Origin: Schizochytrium sp. TIO01
Lineage: Eukaryota; Sar; Bigyra; Thraustochytrida; Thraustochytriidae
Assembly: GCA_004764695.1 (NCBI GenBank)
Contig: SMSO01000004.1
Coordinates: 957,501-1,021,500, forward strand
Length of the DNA stretch: 64,000 nt
Direction: 5' to 3'
Made by a program: the position numbers and the translations under genes. Positions 1 through 14,000 of this stretch are shown here, piece by piece (position 1 is the first letter of the stretch; each line of letters opens with the position of its first letter). The notes under the pieces were generated by a model, which was given only the letters and a program-made list of their open reading frames with translations, did not search any database and was not told the origin of the DNA.

Positions 1-1640
1 CGAGCTCGTTTCTCTTTTCTCCGCCTTCCTGCCTATATACTCCTTAGCTTACTTGATGAAGGAAAGAATCCTCACTTCTTTCTCAGCTCATCAGCTCAAA
101 CCGGCGTTTTCTCTTTCTCTTTCTGCAAGAAGAAGAAGAAGAAGAAGAAGAAGAAGAAGAAGAAGAAGGCTTCGAAAGCCCTTCCACGAGCGCCTTCATC
201 GGCTGGCTTGAGCCGCCTTTCAACGGGCCCCTGAGCGCCGTCCATGGCCATCTATAACTCCGCTCGCTCAGAGTAAACTAATTAATGAATCAATCAATGC
301 ATGAATGCTTTGAGCGCTTCTTTTGTTTTCACAGCCGGCCCCTCTTATCTCCGGTAACTCTGGGGCCGCTAAGTGATGCCGCCGCGCGGACCCTCGCCAA
401 GGTCCAACTAGTGTGCACGGAATGCAAAGGCTGTTCGGCCTGAGGAGAGAGGGCGGCGAGGCACGAGAAAATAAGAAGCAGAAGCGCAAGCGCAGATGAA
501 AAGCCGCTCCGGAGGGCGCTCTGTCCTGCTACCGGGGTAGAAGAGGGTGCGTTTTTGCCAGACTCTTGTAATCTACCCCTGCCTCAGGGTCACCTTTACT
601 CGCTTGGCCTTGGCCACCTCAACTGTTGCTTTTTAAGCCAGCTAACAGAAGAAGAGAACAGAACACTGATTCCTAGTAGTACTTAGGTCTATAGTCGCTG
701 TTATGGTTGTGTTTATTTATTGATTTTTAATTAATTTAAAAATCATTATCATAATAATTATCATAATAATAAGAAAAGTTTTAAAAGTTCAACTAACTTT
801 TTATGAACAGGCTCAGCCAAGCTCAAGCCGTTTGTTTAAAAACAAGCAGACTTAAAGGATTCATTTAAAAACGATTAATTTTAATTGAAAGAATATGGTA
901 ATTAAATGTTACCGAAAATACCTTCTCATGAAAGGGCGCGAGAGGAGGGAAGCGACGAGCGATGAGCAAACGGCTCGAAACTCAATGTGCAGGCAGGTCT
1001 ACGCGAAGCAGCATCCGCCCATACGGTGTGCCTGCCTGTTCACTCAGATCGAAGCACCGCAGCCTTCTCCACCTTCGTCCTGCAAAAGCATGCCATGACC
1101 TCCTCGAGGCTGGCGTTGCATTGCAATGCAATAGATTGGCAGCAGAATGGTGTCACTTCCTCCTCATAGTGAGTGCGTTGAGTTGGTTGCCATAAATTAA
1201 TTCGTGACAGAGAAATAAATAAATAAATAGTAAATAAGTACACGAATCAGCCGGAGGTTCTATGGAGAGAACTCCGCACCAAAGCTTGAGTGGAGGAGCC
1301 CATGGGCGATTGCTTTGGCTTGAGCCTTGGCCCAAGTTTCCAGAAGACTTACTTTGGTATTTAACTCTGGCTCTGTGCTCGAGCTCAGAGGAGCAGCTCA
1401 CCATTTGTGCTCCACATTGGGGCTCACATTGCCTGCCAGCGCTCTTTGCCAATTAGACTCACGGAGCTCCCCCTCTCACACAAAAAAAGAACGAAAGGAA
1501 GCGCAAAAAAGTAAAAGCTGAGAGAGACAAAAAGAAACGCGACGTGTGCATTTATTTCCATCTTTATCCTCAAGTTTCGCCAACTAACTGGCGCTTATAA
1601 ACCGTTTATTTCTCTGAGCTTAGCTGCAGGTAGGCAGGTG
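1..1640. other. Gene-less repeat-rich DNA
   Basis: No open frame here looks like a protein; all are short and of mixed composition. The stretch contains a (GAA)n run of about 14 copies near 127-168, an AT-rich island near 710-790, and a perfect 16-bp palindrome at 1116-1131 made of TTGCATTGCAATGCAA. No RNA gene was recognised. Confidence 0.6.
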
Positions 1641-1854
<214 letters not shown>

Positions 1855-2740
1855 ACAGTAGTAAAAGTCCAAGATGAACTATCATTCTTTCAAGTTCTTT
1901 TTTTCTGCTCCTCGAAGCTTTCTCATGGTCCGTTTGAGTTTTCCCTTTCATTGGGGCTATTAGAAAACTAATGAGGTATTGTGGTCGCTAAGATCGGAAA
2001 GGCATCATCGCCAAGCCTTGATTGGAGGGGTGGGTGACATCAGTCATAATTCTATTTTCTACGGTGCCTGCTCATGTCTCGCCAAGGAATTAGATGTGGG
2101 CCCAGCTTAAGCAACCCCAACAGCCCTCTCAGTCTTTCGATTTTAGTTGTTTGGTTTTTAAGTTATTATTACCAAAATTACACTTCCTGAAAGCACTTTC
2201 TACGTTACTACTGTAAAAAATACAACGCTCACGCATTCAATTTGTTGATAATGTATTTTCTGTAAGCTAATGAAGTTGAAATGGTAAAGAGTTATTTATT
2301 TAAAAAAATATACTTTAAAAAAAAATTAAAGTAGTAGGTACAAAGGCTCAAGCAGCAACATCATGAACTACTTCTCTGATTTCTATTTATAAATACAAAT
2401 TATACTTTTATTCATTCATCCACGCATTCGTTGATCACATTTATATCCCTACTGCTAGGCACGCCTATACCGAACAGGACGATGTTGTAACTTTAACATT
2501 CCTACCAATCGATAAGAAAAGTGAATGTTGAGGCTTTTCAATCAATGAGCGAAAGTGTTCGGCAAGTGACTCGAAGGCAGTACAGCACGTACTATTGCTA
2601 ACACACAGATGCTTCGATCAATTCAGACTTTCTTGACTGAGCTTTTAAGAGTGGAGCTTTTTCTTTCTCTTTCTGCTAGCAATCCATAGCCAGTGAGTCT
2701 GTCAGTCAGTGGTACCCCTACCTACCTCTCTTTTTCACTC

Positions 2741-2788
2741 GTTTAATTGTTTACTTGTTTAATTGTTTACTTGTTTAATTGTTTACTT
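2741..2788. repeat. 16-bp unit repeated three times
   Basis: Three perfect head-to-tail copies of GTTTAATTGTTTACTT. Each unit is itself close to two 8-bp halves, so it may have grown from a GTTTA-type seed. Confidence 0.9.
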
Positions 2789-3090
2789 TAAAATAAAATA
2801 AAACTTTCAAATCGAACAAACACAGAGGGCTGTTTCTTATTTTAAAACAGGACAGGAAACAAATGGCTACTGACTTGAGTTGATGTGTGAGTGAGTGAGT
2901 GAGTGGTGAGTGAGCGGGAGGATGTTTTCTTCTTCTGTTCTGTTCTGTTCTGATCTGAAAGAGTCTTCGAAGCAGCGCCAGAACAGCACTAGCTAGGTAG
3001 ATCGGTGGTAAAGACAGCTGCTACAGAGAACCAGACGGCGAGATAGTGCCTAAGCAGCCCTCCTCTTCGAAGAGCGCAGGGGGCAGGATG

Positions 3091-3135
3091 CAAACGAAGC
3101 AATCGCAAACGAAGCAATCGCAAACGAAGCAATCG
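3091..3135. repeat. 15-bp unit repeated three times
   Basis: Three perfect copies of CAAACGAAGCAATCG, followed by a partial fourth copy with one change. Confidence 0.9.
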
Positions 3136-6100
3136 CAAAAGAAGAGGAGGAAATTACATATGATTTAACTGCCTATTATAACTAGGCAGCTTTGGAAGGA
3201 AAGGAGTTGTGGCTGAAAGTGATTAGGAAGATGGGTAGATGCTATAGTAGCAGTTTAGCGAGAACTAAAGCGCTGATTCATAGCTGAAGAAATAACAATA
3301 ATAAATAATCAAAGAAGACGCATTGGAATAAATGAAAGATATAGAGGAAATCGCTCAGAGGGGAAAATATATTAATTAATTAAACAACTCACTTCTGAAA
3401 ATCATGGTTATTGGGAGAGGGTGAGTGTTTCTTTCAAGAACAAATTTTTATTGAGTATGCACAAATATTGTATATTGCTATTATTGCTCATTTATTTCAA
3501 AGATAGAGAAACTGAAATGAAATTACCGGGAGAAAAACAAACAAGGAGGCGGTGAGCTTTTTAAGCCTCAGTGGGAGAAAGAACAAAGGCTTAGTTGAGT
3601 AAAAAGTAAACTTGGCCTGAGGAAGAGGCCCTTTTGCCGCTGTAACACCTTGAAACACTTCACCTTTCCCCCTCTTCACCACTAGTACAAATGCTCGCGC
3701 GGGCCTCGTGGGTCTCTTAGGCTTCAATCAACCAGAACCCTTTCTTAGTCAATCAATCAATCAAGCATTGCAGGAAAAGGCAAAACTTAAAGGCCAAGTG
3801 CCGCTCTGCTCATTCACTTGGAGGGTTTTACAGTGAGTCAGTCTGTCAGTCTATCGGTCAGTAGATCGCTCACGCACAGCGTGTTCATGAGTTCTTCCGG
3901 TGAAAGAGTTATAGCTATGTGGTTGTAGGTATAATAAGGTAAATAAAGCATCTATCTATCACTCCTTGATGATGCAGTGCTCTGGCGTACCACAGCTTTT
4001 TTCAAAGCTTCAAGAAGGCAGAAAGAAAAGCGTGTTCTTCGGAGGCGCTTGTACTGTACCTTCCTTTCCTCATCCATCCATCGATGACAGTAGTTTTTAT
4101 TTCAATTTTGTTATTTTTAATATATTGTTTTTCATAAAAAAAGTAAATAATCTGCCTGATGAGGTTTGTTCATCCTTGCTTGGTTGTTCCTTTCGGATTG
4201 TTTGGAGCTTCTAAGAGTATTCAAAATCAGGAAATACTTCGTGCGATACCTTCAGCATAGCATAGAGCGCTTTCCAATTCCGGGCGCGCCAAAATCGCTT
4301 GCGCCCTTAAGGATCTCGTATTTTGTTCCTTCCTGCTCTGAAGCTGCTGCACCAGGCTAGACGCATAGAGTACACAGGTCCTTTGTGGATTCGCTTGCTT
4401 GCAGAGAAATGGGCGCTCCCTCCCATTACTAACATCCCCAAACAGCGGGGCTCCCCCCAAATCCTGTAATGCCTGCCGGAAAGTTCTCTTTCCCCTGCCC
4501 GTGCTTACGCCTACACAGCCTCGTTCACCTATTTTCACAAAATCCATCAGGGCCTTTCCTTTCAATTTTCTTTCTAGGCTGCTTTTTTACAGCCACGGTG
4601 CTCGGAACATCTCCAAACAGCATGCTGCTCAACTACACACGTCGGCACCGGACTTCTGCTCGCGCTCCGTTGTTTCGAGAGGGAGGGGCCGCGGCCGTAG
4701 GCTCTACTCCTCGCTCTGCCGGAAAGGGCGAGAGAGGGCGAGAGAAATCGCCGACTTGGACGCCACTTCGCTGCCTAAAGAACAGGGCGTTGAAAATCCT
4801 GTTTACGTATTTCCTGATTATCTGTTTATTTTATTTGAAAGTTAAAATAAGGAACAAAGGAATCATCGACACAAGTATGTGAACTTGAGCATTGACCGTA
4901 CGTAGTTAAATGAACAGAATTTAATCAGGATAGTATCCTAAAGTTTTCTAATTCAATTCAATTTTACTTTTTTTTAAAGGTGCTTATTATTGGTTTTACT
5001 TTGATTTAAATAATAAATAAATATATTTAATAAATACTTTGAAAAATGGCAAGTACCTATGAAGAGAATAGGACTGTGTGCAGGACACGCCGCTGCTCTA
5101 ATGAAAAAACAATGCAGAGGGCTTAGGAAGTACTTATCTATAGCTAAGAGCGGCCTCGATGAGATACTGAGATCTTTCAGATTGTTGACCCCAAAATGCC
5201 AAAGTTTGGGCAAAAGATCGACATAAGCACAACCAGGCTGCATTTTTCAAGGCCGAGTCGGCTGCTCAAGATTCCTTGCCGTCTGGTGTAGAGCTCGAGT
5301 AGCAGCAGCAATGAAAGCTCGCGAGAAAAGGGCATGCGTGCTCAATCCACGCCTCCGAAGCGTCTTTGCAACTCCTCCATAAAATAATCCTTAGCCAAGC
5401 CAGAAGAAAGAAAACGATCGCACTTAGTTTTACTTTGCACTACTCCAGGGATGTCTAACTTTATCCTTGAGAGTGGTACAATACATACAAAGACAAACTC
5501 ATGCCACAACCGCCAGCGAGGTCGATATTCGAGTGCAAACGACGGCGCTGCAGGCATGCATAAATCCATCCAGCTGGGGCTGCAAAAATGCAGGAACCGC
5601 TGCATCCTCCCGCCCTGCCAGAAAGACAGCTTCTCGTCATTACCCGTCCATCACCACGCAGAAGACAACTTCGTTAGTTTTGTATCCATGTATATATGTA
5701 TTTATGTATCCCAAAAGAAAATTGGGGTCCTGCGAATTGGGTTCTGCCATTTATTGATTAATTAACTGCATCACATCTACTCCTCTGAAGCCCCAAGTCA
5801 AAGAGAAAGAGGCCTTTGCAATGGAGGTGAACCGCGTGGGGAAGACCGTACTCGAATGCAAGCCCTGCATTCTCCTCGGTGGGAACGGCCTGCGCTCTCC
5901 AGGGTCTTCGGCGGCCTCGAGCAACGAGGTCGAAGCCGCCTCTTCCGGCCTCTTTCCGCGCGCCTCTGAGAACGAACGAACTGCCTCAATCGACTTCGCC
6001 TTTGCTTTCTTTCTGTTTCCACCTGGAGGATCAAATCATCGAAAGTAATCTTCGTGGCCTACCCTTTAGCCTAGTCGCACCCTACCCATAGAGGTACCTG

Positions 6101-6677
6101 ACTAACTAGCTCCTAGCTAAATAGCTCACTAGCTAACTAACTAACTAGAGAACTAACTAACTACCTCCGTCACGTAGCCAGCCACGCCGTGTGGGTAGGC
6201 AGCTATTAGCTGACCGTAGCAGCGCTAAGGTGCCCGGCTGACTAAATATCATTTGGCAACAGCAGAAAACCCTGCAATAGACAAAGAAGGCCAAGGTGGA
6301 AAGGTAACTAACTCGCTGCAGAGAAAGAAAAAGCGCTGCCTCCGCCGGCGCCGTTAGAGTTTTCAGGGCCGTGTCTTTACTAATCTTATAGGGTAAGAGG
6401 GAAGGTGACGGCTGCTTTAGTGAGGTACGCCCCGTCTCCCTCCGTTGGAGAGGCTGCAACAACACAGGCAGGAGCAGAAGCAGCGAGCTAAGGAGGCAAA
6501 GCCACCACTCAATGTTGGCTGGCTCAGTTCGCCTCACTTGTCAAAAGCTGTCTAATTATATTTTTACATCGCGAAACAATTGACTGTGGTGTTGAAACAA
6601 AACAAGTTTGAGCCTCAAGTGGTAGAAAGTTTAAAAGTCAGCTTCGCTGTGCTGCTGGCTGAGAGCTTTTTCCTTTT

Positions 6678-6716
<39 letters not shown>

Positions 6717-7291
6717 CTTCTTTCACTTTTTCTCTCTGCTTTCTCTCCAGCCTCTCCTTTCTTTCCCAGAGGAGAGCGCGGCAGCCCTGCGGTTAGTTGG
6801 CTCCCTCTAGCTAAGCTACGCCCGTTCTGCGCCTTGAAAAGACTCTTTATATAACGACGCCTCCCATGTAACTGTTGGCTAACCTAAGAGGACCTACCCC
6901 ACCGCTCCAGGGATGGGAAAGCAGGCGGCATTCTAGCTAGCCAGCGAGACAGGACTTTCTCTCTCTCTCCGTTTCCTCTCTCAGGCACACACATATCACA
7001 CAGTACTTACTACTGCCTGCCTGCCTGCCTGTGCAAGAACCAAAGGAAGAGAAAAAGGAAGAAAACATCCATCTGCAGCATTGCGTGGAACAGTGATCGG
7101 CTCGCTCCCTGTTTGTTTCTTCGGACGAGTGGCCATCTACGCATACATGTCGCTGGGAATAAGACTTTAGCTGCGCAGAATAGCAGTAGGTAGGCGCTGA
7201 GGCTGCTTCCTTGGAATTAAATGCAGGACGGCTCGATACGACTTGAGTGTACGAATGTATATAAAGAAGCCCGACATCAGTGCTTCCAAAA

Positions 7292-7309
7292 GAATGAATG
7301 AATGAATGA

Positions 7310-7341
<32 letters not shown>

Positions 7342-7344
7342 AAA
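7292..7344. repeat. (GAAT)n-(GAAA)n compound microsatellite
   Basis: About four GAAT units pass directly into about nine GAAA units. One base change separates the two units, so one probably arose from the other. Confidence 0.93.
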
Positions 7345-10300
7345 GTATCTCAACGGCTGAAGAAACAAACACCTCTTTAATTTTTTAATTGAAAAACCAA
7401 AAATCCTCCTTTTCGCTCTGTTTTTTCCTTCTTCTTTTTTGATTCATTCTTTCTTCGAATGAGCAGTTCAAAAAGAGAGAGCTCAGAATGGAACAGAAAA
7501 TAAAAACAAAAGAACCACTTTTTTCACGTTTTCCTGAGGAAGACTGTCCATCTGTCTGTCTGTCTAAGTAGGCTAGTAAGCCATCCATATCAGGCACCTG
7601 CTGCTTTCCCTCTTCTGCTGCTTCGCCTTTCTTCCCAGCTCGGCGCTAGCTCTCCCTTCTTCAGAGACAGATCTCTCTGCGGAGAGAAGATACCTCAAAT
7701 TCCTCGCGCGGCTAGAAGCAGAAGCTGCAAACCAACAAACCGCCGCAAGTCGCACAGCAAATGGGCAACTCCGTGACCTTGCTCTTCGAAGTAGGTTGTC
7801 ACGGAGTTTTATCTACGCATCTACGCAGAAACAATGATGCAGATAAAGAAGTGCCCTGTGTTATTTATTTATTTTTCTCCCCTCCCATGTTCCAAGAATT
7901 GAAACTTCCTTTCTTCAAGCCTTCTTATCTCTGTCCTGATTTTTGTATTGATATTTGTATTGATTGATTTTCTTTTGAAATTAAAATATTGTTTTAAATA
8001 AACGAAAGGCCAACCTGTCATCTACTCCCTGTCGTATGAGGTAGTAGCAGTAGGTAGTTTGGAGGATGGGCATGTTTTTAAAGTGAAATTACTTTCAGAG
8101 TAGAACTTAGCAGCTTCTTCTTCCTCTTCTTTTCTTTTCTTTTCTACAACAAAATTATACATATCCTATCTTCTTTGATCAATTCACACTAAACCAAAGT
8201 AAGACGTCAACTCATTTTGATCTAAAAATATGAAGCACATAACTTTGTTTTCACTGTTAAGTACTCCCAGAGATAAGCACCCTCTGTGATAACAGACACC
8301 CAAAAGGGGGGTAACAAGTCCCTTTATCTTACTGCCCTCGGAAGAACCTGGGTCGAGGAGAAGGACACTTTGCCCGCCGACAGAGAGGCTGAAAGAATAA
8401 AAAGAAACTTGTGGGCAGCAGACCTCGAGCGACGAAACCCTTCCCACCGCAGCGATGAAAATATCTCGCGCCCGTACCCTGCTCTACGCTATTTTATTCT
8501 ATTTTATTCTATTTTGTTCTATTCTACTCTGTTCTCTTTCTTCTCCTATTGAGCTCTTCGAAAGCGAGCAAGTTAGTGCCCCGACGAGAGAGAACAAACC
8601 TTCAGAGCTCTCGGTGGTCCTAGCTACTTCTTCTTCTTCTTCATCTTCACATGTTGGTACGTTCATGCTCTGAGCAGAGAGAACAGTGATCTGCTACTAC
8701 GTCGAAGAGCTTTGATCGATACGATTGTTTACCGCATAGGGTTTACACGTGGGCTTCGAGCCCAGGGCCTACACAAACCCAGACTATAGCTCTCAATTTG
8801 GATAAGCCTTGGGAGGAAGAAGCGCCTTATGAGTAATCGAAGTTGATCCTGGAGATGAGACGCGCCTTAGTATCAAAAGCTTTATTACGCGCCAGAAACA
8901 GTCTTCAGGGTGGTAGGCGACACTAGGCCGCCCGGCTAGATATGGCCGCCAGCTGGCGGGCTAGGCAGAAAGCTATGGGTGGAGCGCCAGAAACTGAGAT
9001 GCAATGCAATGCAATGCAATGCAATGCAATGCAATGTAATGCAATGTAAAGCAATGCGTGTACAAAATGGAATGCTTGCGCTATGAATCATGCTGCGCGT
9101 TAATTTAGTGTACCATCGGCGTAAGCTGTTGCTTTGTGCTGATCCAGTGATCTCCACTTAATCATTGATTTGCTCAAGTTTGTTTGCTTCTTCAGGTTTT
9201 CAAGCTTTCCTTTATTAGTGCGAGTGTTGCAAGTGCAGCATATCGTACTTTGACAGTGAGCGTGAATATTCTTCTCTACGTAGTACGTTCCTCCTACTAC
9301 GCTGTTGAACTTGAATGGATGTTCACCAAGAACAAGAATAAGAAGCTGAAGAAGAAGAAGAAGAGATTCTACTCGCCATTAAGAACACACACCAACCGCC
9401 GTTAAGCAATGGTTTGAATTTTTATTTGTTGCCCTTCCTAGGAACGGCAAACTAAATAAGAGGCTCTTGCACTTTCCAATACTTCAGCCGTTATTATTCT
9501 CTTTTCCTCCTCGTATTCTTACTCTTCTCTTATGTATATATATACATATAGTATTCATGTTTTTATTTACGATATATTGTTTAGCATTTTTATAAACAAA
9601 CTAACTTAAAACCCGGAACTTTTCTGTTTTTTCCGATGACAAAAAGTATTGACAATAATACCAACTGTGCTGTGGGATAACTGTCGCAATCGCAATAAAA
9701 GGTCAGCCTGCTTCATCCACCCATTCTCCATGGGTAGCGCTAGCTAGCTGACTGGCTCGATATCTATTAGTACAGTTAGAAAGAATGGCAGCAGAAAAGC
9801 CTCATGAAAAGAAGAAAGGAAAGCTGGCGTGCTCAGTTTTAGTTTATTCCATCTCTCCACCATACTCCAACAATAATCCCCAACCCCTCTAGGACAGGTC
9901 AATCCAATTCGAAAGAAAAGCACTTCAGACCCTTCTTTCACTCTCTTCTTTCCTCCCTCCATAAATTATATATGCAGTACGGCAGTTGCTTCACTTTCTT
10001 TCTTCTGCAAAACCATTCTATCTCCGCAACCTCGATTGTTTCTTCTTTCGCTTTTGCTTCACAAAAGACGAATCTTCCTTCAAACTCCCTTTTGTCAGCC
10101 CAATTCAAAGTTTCAATATCATCTGCGTCCAATAAGCTCGAGTCTTTTTTCTTTTCTTTTTTCAGAAATTAAAAACAAATACCAATGAAAGTTTTAACTT
10201 GAAAAGGAAGGGCGCGAGAACAAACAGAATGAATAGCGTTTCGGGTGCTTGCTTGCCGGAGTGAGGGAAAAATAAATAAATAATAATAATAGTAAATTAA

Positions 10301-10570
10301 CAAATTAAAAAAAATAAAAAAAATTAAACAATCGGATAAAGAAGCTTTGCTTGTGCTTGTACTAACTACTACGTCGATGCCGCCCTAGTCAGTCACACTG
10401 GGAAATCGTAATAAGCACAAAGCCAGCCGAGGCCCCGAGGAGTCTGACTTCGAGGCTGCCAACTCCTGACAGGCCATGGATGACTCATCCTGGAGTGTGC
10501 AATGGCCTGGCCAGGCGGCCACGGGTAGGCGAATCAAAGCAGCAGAGGCGCCACACAGGGACAGGAGCAG
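7345..10570. other. Gene-less DNA between microsatellites
   Basis: No convincing gene. A 64-codon minus-strand frame near 9938-10132 is rich in Glu and Lys, but it follows the purine bias of the strand and lacks a domain. AT-rich islands lie near 7370-7390, 7970-8010, 9540-9610 and 10260-10330. Confidence 0.5.
8999..9057. repeat. (ATGCA)n pentanucleotide repeat
   Basis: About eleven copies of a 5-bp ATGCA unit, the last few imperfect. Similar GCAAT-type arrays occur near 54004-54068, and a shorter GCAGT/GCAGC version lies near 50452-50490. Confidence 0.92.
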
Positions 10571-10574
10571 CTTT

Positions 10575-10688
10575 GTGGGCTTCAGAGAGAAAGAAAGAAG
10601 GAAAGAGAGAGAGAGAGCAAGTAAGAATGAAGGAAAGGAGGGAAGAAAGAAAGAAAGGAGGAGGGGAAAAGCAAGAAAGTAAGAAAGC

Positions 10689-10720
<32 letters not shown>

Positions 10721-10735
10721 AGGAGGGGGGAAGCA
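10575..10735. repeat. Purine-rich GAAA/GGAA tract
   Basis: About 160 bp almost purely purine on the plus strand, ending in a clean (AAAG)n run near 10684-10720. A 161-codon plus-strand frame crosses it, but its Lys/Glu/Arg and Asn-Lys-Gln-Thr content is dictated by the repeats. Confidence 0.85.
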
Positions 10736-10897
10736 AGCAGTTTCAAGCGCCCCTCACTCCCTCTGACGGATGTCTCTCTTCGCTGCGGGACTTAGAGCAT
10801 TCTCAGGGCGTCCAACAAAGTCTCCGAAGCTACTACTACAACTACTTCTTCGCTTGCAGACAAACAGACAGGCAAGCAATCACCAAACAACTTAAAA

Positions 10898-11042
10898 CAA
10901 GCAAACAAACAAACAAACAAACAAACAAACAAACAAACAAACAAACAAACAAACAAACAACTTGAGACAAACAGACAAACAAACAAACAACTTGAGACAA
11001 ACAGACAAACAAACAGATAAACAAACAAACAAACAAACAACC
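10898..11042. repeat. Interrupted (AAAC)n array with internal duplication
   Basis: AAAC units are broken twice by the same segment, CTTGAGACAAACAGACAAAC, at about 10961 and 10991. A block containing the interruption was therefore duplicated after the array formed. Confidence 0.92.
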
Positions 11043-14000
11043 CCAAACAAGCAAGTGAAAAGCAAGAACATCTTGGAACAGCCGACACAGAGAACACAGT
11101 AGCCGCAGAAACCAGCGTTCATAGAATCCGAAGAACGCTGTCGTCGCTGCTACATACACATACACACATACCCACTTACCTTGGCGCCTATAAAAGAGAG
11201 AAGGCCGGCCTCGCGTAGTCAGTTAGTTGGTTAGTTTGTTTCTTTCACGAGGAAAGGCAAAGCAGAGGACAGAAGAAGAGGCAGGCTCGGCAGACGGAGG
11301 AGGAAAAGGCCCTCTGCACAAGAAGCGTAGTCAGAACACAGCAGAGAGCCTCGTTCACAGTGATAGTATCCAGCCCCCTGAGCCGGTAAGGAGGGGTGCT
11401 AGGCACTGCTAGGCAGAAGGGTAGACCCGGGGCCTGCAGGTAAGTGTCTCTTGGCCTGAGAGGAGAAAGGAAAGAGAGAAGAAGGAGATGGAGTTTAATT
11501 TTAATTTAAAAGAACAAAAACAAAAGAACGAAAACGAGGTTTTTTATTTCTCTGGAGCTTTAATCAATTTTAGGTTATCTATTTTATTTTCTTAAAATAT
11601 AAATGAAAGTATTTGGAAAGAAGCAAGGTATAAAAAGGGGTGGAAAGGAGGCCGACTGCGCGACAAAGAAGAGAGCAGCAGAGCGATGCAAAGCTGCTTA
11701 TTTGCAGGTAGGCGGTGGAAAAGACAAAAAGAAACAAACAAACAAACAAACAAACAAACAAACAAACAAACAAACAAACAAACAAACAAACGAACAAAGA
11801 CAGAGTGACTTGGGTATTGAGCGGGTTTAGCTATCTGTTGCCTTTCTCCTCTGGGGCTCTGTGCTCCCTCTATGGAGGCAACTAAGTGAATGCCTAAGTC
11901 GGTCCAAGTCTGTCTGTTTGGATGCTGACCTCCCTTCCTGAACGCCGATATTCTTCTGCCGTGAGGGGGGCAAGCGCTCTAGAAACCCCACAGCGCGGCT
12001 CCCCTCTCTTCCTCGCCAGGCCTTGGGACGAGGTAGTGCGCTCGGTAAGCACGCAGGCGCAGTAGCAGCAGTAGGAGATCGAGTCAAATTGAAGGAAGGC
12101 CTGGCAGAAGGGAGGCGGCCTCTCAGGCGGACGAGCGCGCCGGCCAGGGCGGGGCAGCAACAGCAGCAGCAGCAGGAGGAGGAGAGCGGCGAGGGCGACG
12201 CTTATCATACGGATGTAGGCGGGGAAGTGGGGGCGAAAGCAATAGGGATTCTTCGAGATGTATTTGTAAAACCGAGAGAGCAGACTGCAGACTGACCCCG
12301 CAGCGACCCCGCAGCCTTCCCTTGGCATCTTTTATCAGGTCTTTCGCTGCACAGATCGACACTTTGCCATTACAGCAACGGTTTATCTGGCATAGCAGAT
12401 ATCCGTGGTATAAGGCGTAGTAGCAGCAGCTGTTTAGTCGAACTAGCTATAGCTACTTTGCTGGAGGGGTGGAAACTCCGTGGGTCTGTACAAGCACGGC
12501 AAGAGCTCGAGACACATGGCAGAAACAAGCAGAGGTTATCGCCCTCTCTCTCCCTCTCTCTCTCTCTGTGGTGGTATAGATTAGGTTTAGGTAGCGTTCC
12601 AACTCGCTTAGATAGCTTTTTGTAACTCCTATAAAGAGCGAAATAACTACCTCTCTCTTTTCCTTTCTTTCTTTCTTTCTTTCTTTCTTTCATCCAAGTT
12701 CTTTGCTTTTTTTTCTCTCTCTCACTCTCTTTCCTGACGAAGGATAATACGTGGCCTGAAGCAAGCAGCGTAGAAGAATGCCTGCCTAGGAAGCCCCTAA
12801 GAAGGCGGGCAGAAAAATAGAAGAAGAAGAAGAAGAAGAAAAAGAAGAAGAAGCGTGAGAAAGAGTCTATTTATTACAGACCAGAGAACGAGAAAGAGAA
12901 CGAGAAAGAGAAAAGAGAGAAGGACTGACTGACTGAAAGCTGAAAGGTCGCTGGACCCATCTCCTTTCTCGCATCGCGAGGCTTCATCTGCTGCTGCACT
13001 GTCCGTGAGTGAGTGAGTGGCGGAGCAGAGCAGAGAGAGAGAGAGAGGGGGAGGTAGGGAGAGGCCTCCCAGGTGAAGCAAGCGAGCACTCTAAAGAAGA
13101 AGGCTTGTGGACAGCTAAAGGGGCAAATCAAGACCATGGAGGGCGAAGTTACACTAAGCACTGTCAGAATACCAACAAATGAGAGATGAGGCATCGAATT
13201 ATTAGCAGTATTATTAATTTCTCTCCCGAGCCGCATCCAAGTTTCCTTCTTTCTTTTCTCCCTCGAAGCCTCCTTTCTTTAATGCAGAAAGAAAGAAAGA
13301 AAGAAAGAAAAGAAAGAAAGAAAGAGTTTCATAGTAGCAGGAATTATAGTAAATTTAAAAAAAAAAAAAAAACACTTTTTTAAAATGGAAGCTACTATTT
13401 GTGATAGGCGTCTACTAAGCAGCGAGTGAGTGATCTATCTTGTCAGATGAAAAAAAGTACAACCTCTTTTATTGGTTTTAAAAACTAATAAAGTGTTGTT
13501 TTTTTGTTCTTTAAATTCTTGATTTGCTTGTTGTCAAAATGTGCGCTTTGTTCATTCCCTCGAAAGATAAAATAGTTTAAAAGGGAAGAAGGAAATAAAG
13601 AAATAAACCAGAAGGACGCAACATACAAAACGCTACTAAGAAGAAGTGAAGAAGAAGAATACATCACTCAGTCTCATACTATCATGATGACTTTCATTGA
13701 TTGTTTATGATTAATCATCGTTCATTTAGTCATTCATTTACTACTTCTATCGCCCTCGAGTGTAATGATCTGAATGCCCCTTTCATCGTCGCAAATCAAT
13801 GTGAATAAATTCAAAAATACATAAATAAATAAATAAATAAATATAAATTCATAAATCAACACATAAATCACATTTTCCGAGTTATAGTGAACTTTTGATT
13901 AAATGATGATGATGGCAAAGTTAATCTTTATTTTTGTTTGAAGTAAGAAGAAGTAGATAGCGAAAAGAAGGGAAGCAAAGAAGGCAAAGAGGGAGTCAGA

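Larger units (their letters stand above)
1855..7290. other. Gene-less DNA with small tandem repeats
   Basis: No supported gene. AT-rich islands lie near 2150-2420, 4080-4150 and 4970-5040. Short tandem repeats lie at 2741-2788 and 3091-3135, and there is a (TC)n tract near 6679-6710. Overlapping open frames around 4227-4882 on both strands have no recognisable domain and mixed composition, so I treat them as chance. The block near 6100-6170 is rich in CTAA/CTAG motifs. Confidence 0.5.

Noticed and set aside
9938-10132. 64-codon minus-strand frame with a plausible-looking Glu/Lys-rich peptide
   Set aside because: Its composition mirrors the purine bias of the strand, and no splice partner or domain was found.
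10792-11165. Minus-strand frames of repeated Phe-Val-Cys-Leu
   Set aside because: Pure product of the AAAC/GTTT array; the same artefact appears at 11579-11797 and 49454-49713.
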